DNA from: Rhipicephalus microplus
Taxonomy: Eukaryota > Arthropoda > Arachnida > Ixodida > Ixodidae
Direction: 5' to 3'
Assembly (NCBI RefSeq): GCF_043290135.1
Contig: NC_134709.1
Coordinates: 70,732,456 to 70,796,455 of the forward strand
Length of the DNA: 64,000 nt
Shown here: one piece after another, positions 1-11,639 of the stretch
How the letters are laid out: the number at the start of each line of letters is the position of its first letter
Numbering within the stretch: the stretch's first letter is position 1
The notes under the pieces: model-generated
Database searches by the model: none
What the model was told of the DNA's origin: nothing
What the model saw: the letters and a program-made list of their open reading frames with translations, nothing else
Position numbers and translations under genes: made by a program

Positions 1-256
1 CAGGGGATCAGTCCAGCTACCGCTACAAAAAGGCCTGCAACGCCAGTGGAACTTCACTTGGTGGCAGCAGGGGCAGCGCAAGAAAGCCGTGTTAAGCACG
101 TTCTGTATTTCTTACACAGGTTAGCACTTTTTTCTCCGTTGGGTTCACGAACCTTTTGTTTGTTTTTTTTTGCTGCCTCTACTTGCTGCCCAATATAGCG
201 ACCGTGTGCATGAACTATTTCTACTTTTCTTTGTTTGCATTTTGTCACCTGAAACG

Positions 257-979
257 ATGCCGGAAGATTTCCGAAAAGAGCTCAGGAAAGAAATGCGCGA
301 TTTCAAAACAAAAGTGGAACGCGAACTCAGGACAGAAATGCGTGAATTTAGGAAAAGTTTGGAATTCGTGAATGATGAACTTGAAAAGACAAAGAAAGAA
401 CAGATAGACCTTTTCAAAGAAAATAAGGCGCTCAAAGAAGCAAACGCGAAGCTAGCTGCAGATTGTGAAATGCTGAAAAAACAGAGCTCTGAACATGAGC
501 AGCGGCTGACTGCGTCGGAACAGTACTCACGCAACCGAAACATTGAAATTAAAGGCATACCCCAATCGAGTGATGAAAAGCTTCTCGAGACTCTTCATCG
601 TGTTGGAGAAATTTTGAATGTCCCCATTGATGAAAGCGACGTCGTAGTTTGCCACCGTGTTGTCTCGAAGAATGTAAAGGACACTACAAACATTGTTGCA
701 CAATTTAGAAGCCGCTCTAAGCGGGACATGGTTCTTCAAAAGGCAAAGAAAATGCGCATAACAAGTAAAGATTTCGGGCACTCGCAAGGGGCGCCTGTGT
801 TCATAAACGAACACCTAAGCCCAGCCATGAAGCACCTGCTTGGCATGGCAATTGCGAAAACGAAGGCTCAGAACTGGCGTTTCGTGTGGACGAGCAACGG
901 AAAGATTCTCGCCAGAAAGGAAGAATCCGCTCCGGTAGTGCGCATTCGCACTGCGCAGGATGTTGAAAAGATAGTGTGA
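257..979 (+). CDS. LINE ORF1: coiled-coil RNA-binding protein of CR1/L2 type
   Basis: The open frame runs from 170, but the first ATG is at 257, giving a protein of 240 residues that starts MPEDFRKEL. Residues 1-85 are very rich in Glu, Lys and Arg in heptad-like order and should form a coiled coil, the usual trimerisation element of LINE ORF1 proteins. After it comes a block containing SRNRNIEIKGIP, a signature of the baculovirus-FP-like RNA-binding fold common in CR1-type ORF1s, then a basic C-terminal domain. The expected role is binding LINE RNA into a cytoplasmic ribonucleoprotein and acting as a nucleic-acid chaperone. ORF2 starts 40 nt downstream. No stop interrupts the frame, unlike its ORF2 partner. 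An upstream zinc-finger exon, if it ever existed, is outside the window. Confidence 0.75.
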   Translation: MPEDFRKELRKEMRDFKTKVERELRTEMREFRKSLEFVNDELEKTKKEQIDLFKENKALKEANAKLAADCEMLKKQSSEHEQRLTASEQYSRNRNIEIKGIPQSSDEKLLETLHRVGEILNVPIDESDVVVCHRVVSKNVKDTTNIVAQFRSRSKRDMVLQKAKKMRITSKDFGHSQGAPVFINEHLSPAMKHLLGMAIAKTKAQNWRFVWTSNGKILARKEESAPVVRIRTAQDVEKIV

Positions 980-1019
980 TCCACACCACCCATTTCTATG
1001 TGTTCATCTCGTATTCAAG

Positions 1020-3862
1020 ATGGCTCAATCAACCCATGACGTCAATCAGTTATTCAAATCTCATGCAGGTATCATGCTCACATGTTTTCATTTAAACATT
1101 CGCTTGGCAAGACATAAAGAGGACGAATTATCGGTCCTTTTAGATGCTATGGATTTTCAGTTTGACATAATCATGTTAACCGAGACCTGGTATGACACAA
1201 ACAGCAACATATACGAACGTAACGGGTATCGCAGTTTTTTTATAAATAGAGCTACACGTCAGGGTGGTGGCGTGGCTATCTTAGTAAAAAATGAACGAAA
1301 ATCTGAAATTATTGCGGAAATCTGTACCATTACGAGTGATATTGAGTGTTTATGTATATTATTCCACAAACAAGTTTTCTGTGTTGCATATAGACCACCA
1401 GACGGAAACTCGGCTTGTTTCATCGGTCATTTAGATAAGATGCTAGGCTATGTAAATGACAATAGATATAAATTAATACTTGGGGGAGACATTAACATAG
1501 ACCTATTGCAACCTTCCCATAATCGAGCGGCCCTTCTCAGCACTGTCGAGTCAAATGGCTATACGCTTTTAGGAAACACTGCGACGCGCGTCACTCCTTG
1601 CACAGAATCATTGCTTGACGTGTTTATCACAAATATGAGCACAGAAAAGGTGATATCAGGAGCCTTGTGCTCCGGTATCAGCGACCACTTTCCCATTTAC
1701 ATGCTCGCAAGAACATCAGTAAAACATAAGCTGCAGGATGCAGAAGCAAAAATAACAACTCAGAAAATCACCCCTGAAACATTGCATGCTTTCATTTCAA
1801 AGCTTCGAAAAGAAGACTGGGAAGACGTCAGACGTAGTGAAACTGCAGATGCAGCTTACGAGGCATTTATTTCCATTTTTAAACGTATCTACCATGAGCA
1901 TTTTATCCTGATAACGTAGAATATAAAAAAGGGTAAAGGTCGTAAACCATGGATAAACCGTGAATGCATAAAAAGAATTAAACACAAAACGAGATTGTTC
2001 AAAAAGTTTCTTAAGAGTAGACTGGATACTGACTTTGATATCTTTAGGCAATATAGAAATAAGCTAACCTCTTTCCTTAGAAGTGAAAAGAACAAATATC
2101 TGCATGACCAGTTCTGCAGGGAATACTGTAATTAAACAGGAGATGTATGGAAAAAACTAAATAAACTGTTAAACCGTACGCAACCACCATCGACTGTCGA
2201 TGATCTCGTTATAAACGGTAAGCGCATATGCAGAAAAGAACTTGCTGAAGCGTTCAATAAGTTCTTTCGGGATGCGGTTAGTATCGGACAGTGCATGCCT
2301 CCTGCAACCTATGGTATTAAGGAAAATAAGCACAGTATTTATTTAGAGCCAACAGATGAACACGAGGTGCGAGATGTTTATGCGTCTTTCAAAACAGCAG
2401 AGCTAGGGATATTGACGATATACAGATCGAGCCGGTAAAGTTTGTGCTTGACGTCATTGCTCCTTTGCTTGCCCACATATACAACCTTGCAATAGCAACA
2501 GGCTGTTTTCCGAAAATGATGCAGATCTCTAAAGTTAGTGTCCTGCACAAAAAGGGCGATAGGAATGAGTTGTCGAATTACAGGCCGATTTCTGTATTGC
2601 CTATATTTTCAAAGGGCGTTGAGAAGATTATTCATAAACGAAACACAAAATTTAGTCACGCTTTCAATTTAATTAATGAGTCTCAGCATGGCTTTCTCCA
2701 CGGCAAATCAACTGAATCTGCACTACTAACCCAGAAGGAAATCATTCTTAAGGCTTTTGAATTAAAACAGATATGTGTAGGCATTTACATAGATTTTTCT
2801 AAGGCCTTTGACCGGATTCAGCATGCAACCTTGTTAGAAAAACTGCAACTATATGGTATTCGCGGCGTGTCACTGCTTTTGATAAAATCCTACTTGAAGC
2901 ATAGGTTTCAATGTGTCAGCATAGGAACGGCCGTTTTATCATTACAGCAGGTAGTCACTGGCGTTCCGCAAGGAAGCATATTGGGTCCTTTACTGTTCAT
3001 CCTTTACATAAACGATATAAACACTATCAACAAAACACCAACTTATGTAATTTACGCTGATGACACTAGCCTATTTTTCACTGGAAAAAATTTGCAAATT
3101 TTAGCACCTGAAATAAATAACGCCCTTGAAGACATACAAAAGTGGAGTAAAGAAAACTCGCTGTTGATCAATGATAACAAATCAAAGGCCGTTCTTTTTC
3201 ATCCGCGTCAGCTTTCAGTCACCATTGATAGTTCCCTATTTTTAGACACGGCGCCTATAGAATTTGTGAACTCAATAAAAATTTTAGGTGTGCTGTTTCA
3301 ATAAAATATGTCCTGGGACGATCATTTCGACCACGTTCAATCTCACGTGGCTAAAAGTGTGGGTGCTATTGCAAAATTTCGACACATTCTTCCTGTATCG
3401 ATAAAACTCATGCTGTACAACACGCTTTTTTTATCTCACATAAATTATTGTTTTTTGGTGTGGGGAAATTCCACACAGAGAAATAACCATAGAATATTAA
3501 TGTTACAAAAAAGGGCTCTTCGGTCCATAGCTAACGTTGAATATCACGCGCACACAAAGGATTTGTTTCATCGTTTTAACGTTGTACCCATAGAAAAATT
3601 TTAAGATTGGAAACTAGCTATCAGATATAAAAAGGCTGTTTATAAAAATCAGCATGACCTTCTAAATCTTGCTAATCTAAGAAAAAATGTTCCTTTCTAT
3701 TCTCTCCGCAAACAAGACTTCTGGAACATCCCCTTCTGCCGAACTGAATACGGACAACAAATGTTACAGTATTGTCTGCCTCACTTGCTAAATACTCTCC
3801 TCAGAAGCGAAATAGAAGTAGAGAAACGCAGTATAAGTCATATTAAAAAACACTTCCTGTAA
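1020..3862 (+). pseudogene. LINE ORF2: APE endonuclease plus reverse transcriptase, broken
   Basis: The segment 1020-1919 encodes an endonuclease/exonuclease/phosphatase domain with TETW, YRPP, GGDINIDLL and a terminal SDHFP motif, which should nick target DNA. A TAG at 1917-1919 ends this frame, and 1920-2443 is broken by further stops. The segment 2444-3304 encodes reverse transcriptase fingers and palm, including NYRPISVLP, YIDFSKAFDRI, TGVPQGSILGPLLF and the catalytic YADDT. A TAA at 3302-3304 interrupts the thumb, which continues at 3308-3601, then a TAA at 3602-3604. The remaining tail continues in the same frame to TAA at 3860-3862. The last lesions are simple nonsense changes. Function as a retrotransposase is therefore lost in this copy. 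Confidence 0.85.
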
Positions 3863-4238
3863 CCAATCACCGTAAAAAAAAATTGCTGTACTGTATGAAG
3901 AGAGACATATTTACATTGGTTTTGTTTGTTTGATGTTTGCCTGTTGTTTTTGAATGAATTGTTGGGTCAAATCATTATCTCTATCGATTGACTATCGGCA
4001 TGAACATTTACACATACCCTGTATCATTGTTGCAACGCGCTGGTATGATTCCGTGAGAGTATCTGTGTTAGTATATTTTTTTTCATGTATGTAACGCGCT
4101 AGTTTGTTTTCTGATAGCGTTTTCACATCTTTGTGTGTCTCTACTGCTATGCCTCGTATATGGGGGCTTGGGCTTTCCTCAAGCGAATTGTTTCGCTTTT
4201 CGCCCAAGCTTGCCCACATCTTCAGGATGTAAATAAAC

Positions 4239-4264
4239 TTTGATTTGATTTGATTTGATTTGAT
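4239..4264 (+). repeat. 3' terminal (TTGAT)n tail of the CR1/L2-type LINE
   Basis: Five tandem TTGAT units directly follow an AATAAA at about 4232. CR1/L2-group LINEs end in short tandem repeats rather than poly(A), so this marks the 3' end of the element. Confidence 0.75.
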
Positions 4265-5985
4265 CTCCATCACTGTCTCTACCATTTTTTCATTCACTCT
4301 GAGGGCACATATTTCACATCAATTTCATGGTTTTAATGCTTGTTTGTTTTTACCCGCGTCAGCGTGAGGAATTTTTCAGCCCTTTTACAGCCACCTATTA
4401 TAATCATTGTTCGCTTTACTTGTGCATTGACCTGGCGCTATATGGCCATCAAATGACTCTTGCGTCATAAAACACCCCACATCATCATCTTAGAAAATTG
4501 AATGATGCGCAATCAGCATTCCTATCGGCATTAAAAATATTAGTGGTAATCGTGTCCCGGAATTTGTTATTTCGAAATTACTGGTTGCGCAATATTTACT
4601 TAGTTCTGTTTGAGCTAATTATCGCGCACCAATTATATTTGTATTTAATCCTTACGACTCGGGTAAATGCAGGTCTTTTAGAAACATCGAAAAGTTTACT
4701 CGACACTCGCCTAAGCAGGCTCATTCGATGACGTTGTGTAGACCAAGTTTGCTCTTTTTCGCAGCGTCAATTTTCTGCTTCCATCTGAATCTGACGTCAG
4801 TAAGAAGTGGTCGGAACTGGCATGTCATCATTCGGGCGGTACATATTAACCGATCCCACGCAAGTAATCTGTCAGCGAAACACAGAGCTCCACTATAGAA
4901 CTACACTTTTACAATAGGGACCAGCCAGATAACAATCACTGTTATTTGAGCTTCTGCGATTCTTGTTTATGGCAAAAAAGTAAGTCACTATGTAATGTAG
5001 AAGAGAACAGCCTAAAAGAAGGATACCTGCATGCGGGAAATATATATACAATTTGCGTAATGAGATGCCCGATTCCCAATTCCACGAAAAGGAGAACGCA
5101 AACCATTTTCAATGCTATACCTTTTTCACTAGACAAGATATCTTGTCTACGTACAGCGCTTCCATTAGGCCAACCCGCTTCGATATATCGACCATTTGAA
5201 CCACCCGTAGGGTGGCATCGCCCAGATAGCCTCTCTCCCCACAACACGTGAGGCGGGGCCACTTCACATTGGAAGAACCGATTGTGGTCCCCCCATACTC
5301 ATTTGTGATATGGACGATTATGGCAACATTTTTTTTCTTTTCTTTCTTTTTCGGTATTGCCCCAGCTCGTGTGTTGCCGATGCCACCAGATCACGTAGCT
5401 AGGCGGAAATGTGTGAGAGTTTTTTGTGCTTCTCTAAGCTCAACAAAAAAAGAGTAATAACAATGTGGCTCTTTCTGTTTTATTAAAAAACTGGCGGACG
5501 CTTAAACTTTACCTCATTAGTTGAAAACGGTGGTGTATTTGGGACCCATCTAATTATCTTCAAAGGTGCTAGACACAGTTATCTTCTCGTAGGACATTTC
5601 AATCATGCCGCAAAAAAAGAGACGTCTGTGAGAGTTACATTAGTTGTTTATATCCATCCAAGAGTACTACTTACAGCCAGTACAGTTGTGAAATGTTCAA
5701 TATGCTCAATCATTTCTTCGCGAATTTTAAACGGGCCCCGACGCGTCTTTCAGGCACCACGCAAACTTACGCGTCTGCTTGCTTGGTTGATGCCTAAGCT
5801 GGTCATTATAAAATTTGCTTGAGCGCACTGAACATGCGTTAGCCTACTAAACAATCCCTTTTTATGTAATTCAGGTGCTCTGGCAGCTGTCGGGATGCTA
5901 AACTTCTGCCCCGTAATGTTATAATAATTAATGACTCTCCTTTGATTGCACGACATTCATACTTTTTTCGTTCCTAAACAATTTT
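4265..5985. other. No recognisable gene (intergenic)
   Basis: Short open frames on both strands look random and none shows a known domain. Composition is moderately AT-rich with T-runs near 5320-5350. A CACGTG E-box-like hexamer occurs near 5245. I see no repeat pair or splice-framed coding exon that I would defend. Confidence 0.5.
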
Positions 5986-5990
5986 GAGTA

Positions 5991-6064
5991 TGGGCGTGGC
6001 TCTGTAGTCGAATACTTTCTTGCCACGTAGATGTCCTGGGCTAGATTCTCGCTCGAACTGTGAA
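5991..6064 (+). mobile_element. tRNA-Gly-like SINE head (decayed)
   Basis: The stretch resembles a tRNA-Gly(GCC) gene. An A-box-like TGGCTCTGTAGTCG is followed by CTTGCCACG, where GCC sits at the anticodon position, and then a damaged B box GGCTAGATTCTC (canonical GGTTCGATTCC). The acceptor arm does not close, and the downstream sequence is not a 3' trailer, so this is more likely the 5' head of a tRNA-derived SINE than a working tRNA gene. It is a different family from the Ruka copies elsewhere in the window. Confidence 0.5.
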
Positions 6065-7383
6065 ATAGGGTCTAAAGACCTGACAAGACGTAGCATTTGC
6101 AATTCGTCAGCGCATGGTTTTCTCAAGCGATACCGCGCTCTCTCTCTCTCTTCGTGGAGAGGACACAGAGAATCGCGCAGCCGTGCATCCTCTCTTTATA
6201 TATATAGGGAGAGGGCACAGCGTCGCGTGAAAAAAGTCACGTGCTGCAACGGCTGCGTGTGGTCAGGCCTTTAAGGCTTCCGTTCCTGCGTTCGAGCGAG
6301 TAGGCGTCGTCGTAACCGGCAGAGCGAACGAGGACGAAAGAGAGGTAATGCATTGCGCTGTGGAGAATGATTGACGATGATCGTGTAGAGAGTACCAGGA
6401 GCACTGAAGGACAGTGGCAAGACGACATATTCCACGGCGGCCACTGGAAGTGTGACAGCAGTGCGTGCCATCGTGAGGTTCCATATGACGTCATTACTAA
6501 GGGACATGGTAAGGGCATCCCACCATACCACATATAGAAATGAAGAGCTGCATGAAAAGAGGTTTTTCTACGTCGGCTTTTCTGGAACATACCTACGCAC
6601 AGCCTTCTGTTATGTGATGGTTGGCAAGGCCGTCGCTCTAAAGCTACCTCGCTAACCTGCAGTGGTAAACACATGAGCTCCGAATTCCCATAAGGCATAG
6701 GCACAATCTTGAGTGAATTTTTGTTTTCTCCATTTTCGCCTATATACAATCTTTGCTCACGCAAAACGCCGATTTCTCACTCGCAATCATCGTCGATGAT
6801 ATTGACGTGGACCTCAACGTCGAGGCCAAACCTGCAATTCGCATGAAGCTGAACATCGAATGCTATCGCTTGAATACTTTGAAAGCCACAGTCATGCACT
6901 AGATCGCAAGCTTTGCTTGCCTGACCGTGAGTGTCTCAATAGTCTTAGCACTTTCGTGAATTGTCACCCTTACGCCGTAATGCAAGTATGGGGCATCCAC
7001 AAGCCCCACTTCTGTATCAAGAAGCGGAGCTCGGTCTTTAGTTTTTCTTATATTTTCTGTCTTCATTTCTATTTTTATTCTCTACTTCTCTTTTTCTATT
7101 CATTTTTGCCTGAAGCTCATCCTATTTTTTCCCTCTTTTCTTCTGTTTCATTGCCTTTCTGTGTTGTTCTCGTTTCTCCGTTTCTCTTTGCAATAAACTA
7201 TTTCACTCTTTTCTCTTGCTTGCCTGAAAGTCAACGACGAAGAATTTTAATCACTCGGCTGTCAGTTTCCTCGGCTACTGAACTGTTTTTCTATTTTCTA
7301 TGTTTTATCGTGCATCTTTGGCATCTAGCGCTGATCTCACTGGTTCTAAAGACTTTCGCTTTGCTGGGGTAACCCTTTCAGAA
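6065..7383. other. No recognisable gene; pyrimidine-rich stretch at 7030-7230
   Basis: The 6237-6764 minus-strand frames and the 6860-7372 plus-strand frame are compositional. The latter translates a T/C-rich stretch into Phe/Leu/Ser-rich sequence with no domain. A short (CT)n run lies at about 6140-6155. No element boundaries are visible. Confidence 0.45.
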
Positions 7384-8705
7384 TAGGCTCGCTATGAAGG
7401 AGATGGTGGCGGACCTGCCTAGCGGCAGGGGTAGAACTGCCGCTGCAAGGAAGCTGGGCTCTTCAGTGACATGAGAATCTGCCGATTGTGATTCTGATGT
7501 TAGGTATAATGGCACAGATGCCTTTCTACCTGCTAAGCATCGACGGCCAAGGCGAAAGTCAGTGACATCGTCCTCAAGTGAAGAGACCGTCATATACAGC
7601 AACATTGTAGCTACGACAGTTGCTCATCTGCGCGGCGGCGCCACGGTAAGCGTGAACACTACCTCCAAACAAAATCTTCTCCTCTTTTTTTTTCAAACTC
7701 ACCTCTAGTCGGGTTCAAGAAGTTCGAGTGAGTCCTAGTAAAATATCGATGTCGTAGACGCAACAGTTGAGAAGATGGTGCAAACCATGCGAGGTCTATC
7801 TCCGCTATGGAATGCCAACGTGCGGGCTTAAGCTCCACGAGTTGCTAATGTAACAGCTGGTGTTATGTAGGATTTCACCTAGAAATTTCAGACGACATTT
7901 TGAAAACTAAGATCGCTTGCAAACCCTTTCAGAGTCACTAGCGTACGTAGGCTTGGCTCTTCAAGGTGTGCGACAATTCTTTTCGATTGCAAAAAGCAAC
8001 CTAGTCAAATAAAGGCAGGTATAGTGTGGTACCTGGTTCGACCTTTCATACCAAGGCCTCGACAATGCCGCAAATGTCTCAAGCTTGGACATGTACGGTG
8101 TTTCTGCAGAAGTGTTGTGGTGTCTGCTAAAGGTGGTAGAAATCACAACGTAAATTCTTTTGACAATGCGACATCTCAGTTCTCTAAATGTAGCGATGAG
8201 CACTTGGCAACAGACAAAAAGTGTCCCAAGGTAAAGAAAAAGTTGAAGGCCCTGAAAGAGAAAGTTTAAAAGATGGCATCACAAGAAAAGACACTTAGCT
8301 GTAGTACCCATCTAGTAGCTGAAAACGGCACAAGTGAAGGTGTCCCTGCACGATCAAAACAAGTACAGAGAAAGTGAATGAAAGTGACAACAGGAGGCGC
8401 GATTTCAGCATTTCTGCAAAATCGTGGACGGCGCTCTCACCAAAGCCGTAGGACACACCATCCTCAAAGGTCACTCCTCAGGAAACGTCGGAACCAGCTT
8501 CCCTTAAGTCCACGTCTGCAGTAGAAAATGCAAAAAAGAGGGCGTCATAAACGACTTCAGTGAACGGTGATGCCCAACTTGTGACCATGCGTAAGATGCT
8601 TGTTGGCGTCATCAGATCTCTCATAGCTGGTCGTCAAAAGTCAGCAGCATTCGCTGTACAACAGCTTTTGGAGGCTTTCCTTCCAGTTCTCGACAGTCTT
8701 CCCTA
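7384..8705 (+). pseudogene. Retroelement ORF1 relic with CCHC-type zinc knuckle
   Basis: Discontinuous plus-strand frames translate to a gag-like ORF1. At 8024-8269 the sequence PRPRQCRKCLKLGHVRCFC is followed by a second C/H cluster and CPKVKKK, a layout typical of zinc-knuckle ORF1 proteins of Jockey/I-type LINEs, where the knuckles bind element RNA. Upstream 7384-7610 encodes a Ser-rich, basic stretch broken by a TGA. Downstream, the frame ending at TAA 8703-8705 gives a helical LVGVIRSLIAGRQKS and VQQLLEAFLPVL tail that fits the C-terminus of such proteins. I see no ORF2 behind it, so the element is truncated or rearranged. The family assignment is inference from the knuckle pattern. Confidence 0.5.
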
Positions 8706-9479
8706 AAATCAACATAAATACCCGTCGAAAGCCCCGTCCCTATCTGCTGTATTAGAACGCCAGGTCTCTACTACCATGTGATGCTGATCTGCTTCTAGGG
8801 CTCCTTCCAATGAACAATCCACCGAATGTTAGAACTCTCCAAGAAACCAACGTAACAAATGACAAGCTCAGACTTCCGAGCTATGAAGGCGTCACACTGA
8901 TATGCTCGATGCATGGTGCCAGCGTGTAGGTCTTTCCAGTGTACGGACACCGCGCATTCGTGAAATGCTTCGAAAGGGTCATTGTGCATACGATCTGATG
9001 CACCTTTCGCAGTGATTGACGCAATCGACTTTTGCGACGCCGATTTTGAATGTGTAGTACTTGCCGTGAGTATCAGGGACACTACTACTGTGGCAAGCAT
9101 ATATTTTTAGCCTACGCGAACTTTGGGCATCACATTACGGGAGTGTTTGCTATCTCGATGAGGCTCATAATTTATACGGTGTGAACATTTCAATGCTCAT
9201 CATCCTCGTTGGTGTTGTCGCCTACAAGACAATCGGGAAGCTTATTTTAAACATGATTTGCAGACCCTTATTGACGGTCACCTCCATTTATCGGCAGAGG
9301 AAAGGAACAATCCATCATTGATCTTGCCATATTAAGGAGAGATACATGTCTTGCTTTGTAAACCTACACGTGCCACACTCAAGGTTCCAATACACCTCGA
9401 CGGGACCCACACGTGCGCGCCAGCGTTCGTGTTCAGTTACTGTTCAGCCAGCGTTCGTGTTCCGTTACTCGTGTTCCGC
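8706..9479. other. No recognisable gene
   Basis: A 101-residue minus-strand frame (8795-9100) has no known motif. From about 9400 the sequence becomes GC-rich and begins to repeat GTGTTCCG-like words that lead into the hairpin at 9480. Confidence 0.45.
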
Positions 9480-9510
9480 GTGTTCGGAACACGGCGCGTG
9501 TTCCGAACAC
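9480..9510. repeat. Perfect hairpin in a GTGTTCCG-rich cluster
   Basis: A 13-nt arm GTGTTCGGAACAC pairs perfectly with GTGTTCCGAACAC around the 5-nt loop GGCGC. Each arm is itself nearly palindromic. Further GTGTTCCG words flank it from about 9450 to 9525. Confidence 0.8.
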
Positions 9511-9764
9511 TCGCCGTGTTCCGTTACTTTGACTCAGGCGTGGTTGAGCGCGGCCGGCGTCCCTCCTTCTCGAAGACAGACAGACGCAGTGTTCACTGGG
9601 TGACGTCGTCGGCGTCGCATTTCGCACCGTTAGCCACCGGGCCGCGCCGATGGACGCTGGTCACGCCTGGCGTAACAGTTCTCGCATTTTGCTAGCGTAG
9701 CGTCGCTGCGCCCAGCCTGTGCACGCGTCAACGTTACGTCGGAATATATTGGGGCCTTCATGAA

Positions 9765-10345
9765 GTGCTCGCCGCCGTTTCGCTTGCTTCACACATACCA
9801 AATTTGGTAGTGTGAGAAGTAAATGGACGAGAAAGGTATTCCACTGGTTCAAACATGATAATTATGACGTGCGTGTCATGTAAGAATAAAAACATACCAC
9901 GATCACGATGTGCTCGCGGCCGTTCGGCTACCTCCAAATATACCAAAAGTGGTATCACGTGACATGAGTAGACGAAGGTCAATGACACGTCCAGACATGA
10001 TAATCATGATATTCATGTCATGTGAAGCATGACTACATGCTACGCTCATAGCGTGCTCGTGGTCGTTTCACTATTTCCTCATTTTAGCACATTTGTTATT
10101 ACGTGACGTCAATGGACGACGAATGTAAACGACAGATCCAAACATGATAATCATGGCATGCATGTCATGTAAAACTTGACTACATGCTACGCTCATAGCA
10201 TGCTTGCTATCAATTTCCTAGCTCCACATTACCCAATTTGCTTTAAGGTGACGTGAATAGATGACGAAGGTAAATGACACATCTAAACATGATAATAATG
10301 ACATGGATTTCGTGTATGGCATAACTTACCTCCGCCTCGTAACGT
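9765..10345 (+). repeat. Diverged tandem repeat, about 145-bp unit, four copies
   Basis: Units begin at about 9765, 9910, 10053 and 10200, each opening with GTGCTCG-like sequence and containing a CATGATAATCATG-type palindrome followed by CATGTCATGT. Spacings are 145, 143 and 147 bp. The copies differ by many substitutions, so this is an old satellite or minisatellite fragment. Tick genomes contain satellites of similar unit length, but I cannot confirm identity with any named family. Confidence 0.75.
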
Positions 10346-11395
10346 TGTACACATCAACATTCCTCATTCGGGCTTCGGATATCATGGATTACCATTGTGT
10401 GTTGTATTTGCAAATTTTTTTCAAAATGTGCGTATCACTTACGTGGTTTCTTGCAATTTCTTACTTGCCAGAAATGTAATAAATGTGGCTCTTTTTCTAT
10501 AGGTATTCGCCTGTGCGTTTGATAGTAATCGGTTATAGTAATTGGTTATATCGCAAAGTCTGGTTAATCGATCTTTCTCTTAAGGTCTCCTTCTCCACGT
10601 TCTCCTGGCCGATAGAAGTGACTATTTGCTCAGCTCGATGAGTAAGATTTTGATTGAGCTTTGCAGTTTGCTACCTCATTGAGGCTGATTGCGGTATTAC
10701 CTGGAGCTTTATGCACTGAGAACGAGAGCAGGTTCCCGCCGTTCTTCTCTGCAGTGCGAGGATTTCTGTCGTAAACAAATGCTTTGCAGGATATGTTTAG
10801 GAGCCAGACCATCCGGTGGCTGCTACACAAGCTCACAATGGGTACAGTAGTAATGCAAAAGGTAAATGCATGTTTTATGGCTGCCGTTCGATAAGACCCA
10901 CACAGGACGGCCAAAAAAGCAATTTTAGTTTGCGTAAGTAATCAGCACGGTGCCGTTGGGTCCAGGTACAGTTTGAATAGAAGTGTTTTCCAACCCGATT
11001 AGAACACTAGGCTTTTGGCTGTCGGTAGATTTCACAATGTCCTATCTTCGGACTCCTGAATCAATAACAGTTGCTTCCATCTTGTGCTTAGCGTCTGCTG
11101 GTACACATTGTTCGCTTTCTTGCAATTTCACCTTGGTATGTTGACAACATTTTAAACTTTTTTTCTTTTATTGCTTTACACAGCACACCTACTGTAAGAT
11201 GTTTCTGTGAAGGCGGTTCGCTGGCCTTATTATCACACCAATGTTGCTGGCATCTGTTTTCCTAGGTAATATCGAAAATTCTGCAAACACTTAAGCCATT
11301 AAGACCTTGCTAAAATTTTTGAGGACAACAGATTTTTGTAGGAGCGGCTTCAGACTCGTATAATTATGTGTTATACTTCGCAAGACTGTCGCTCT
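10346..11395. other. No recognisable gene
   Basis: Only short frames are present (for example 94 residues on the minus strand at 10630-10914) and none has a recognisable domain. Base composition is unremarkable. Confidence 0.45.
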
Positions 11396-11580
11396 GGTGT
11401 GCGATTTTCGTGTTGGTACGTGCAGTCCCCTTTTCCTTTCCCTTTATTATTCTTCTGATATTTCGTCCTTTTCTCTTGTGCATGGTAGCACACACCGGTT
11501 ATGCCCAACTGCTTAACATCCCTGCTTTTTTGTTTCGCTTTTGTTTTCGTTGCTTCTTTACTGTATTCAGATTAACGTCA
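11396..11580 (+). mobile_element. LINE 3' end fragment (pyrimidine-rich untranslated region)
   Basis: A T/C-rich run is followed by GGTAGCACACACCGGTT and then CTGCTTAACATCCCTGC. The same landmarks (GGTAGCAAACCGG, then CTGGTTAACCTCCCTGCC) recur at 11930-12090 and, inverted, at 13490-13570 and 41268-41397. I read this as the 3' untranslated region of an I-type tick LINE. No coding part is left here. Confidence 0.5.
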
Positions 11581-11639
11581 TAATATTATAGATAGCTCCT
11601 CCCATACTTCATTTGGCAGCATGTCGCCTGGCCTTCACT

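Larger units (their letters stand above)
1..4264 (+). mobile_element. CR1/L2-type non-LTR retrotransposon (LINE), decayed
   Basis: This LINE has an ORF1, an ORF2 with an APE-type endonuclease followed by reverse transcriptase, a 3' untranslated region with AATAAA at about 4232, and a short pentanucleotide tail. No RNase H domain follows the reverse transcriptase, as expected for CR1/L2-group elements. The 5' end may lie before the window, because bases 1-256 read only as probable leader. ORF1 is open while ORF2 carries several stops and a frame-disturbed stretch, so the copy cannot mobilise itself. The clade is assigned from motif style, not from a phylogeny. Confidence 0.85.

Noticed and set aside
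6860..7372. 170-codon plus-strand frame
   Set aside because: It translates a pyrimidine-rich stretch into Phe/Leu/Ser-rich sequence without any domain. Composition alone explains the open frame.
9765..10345. CRISPR array
   Set aside because: Units of about 145 bp are similar over their whole length with no unique spacers, and the genome is eukaryotic.
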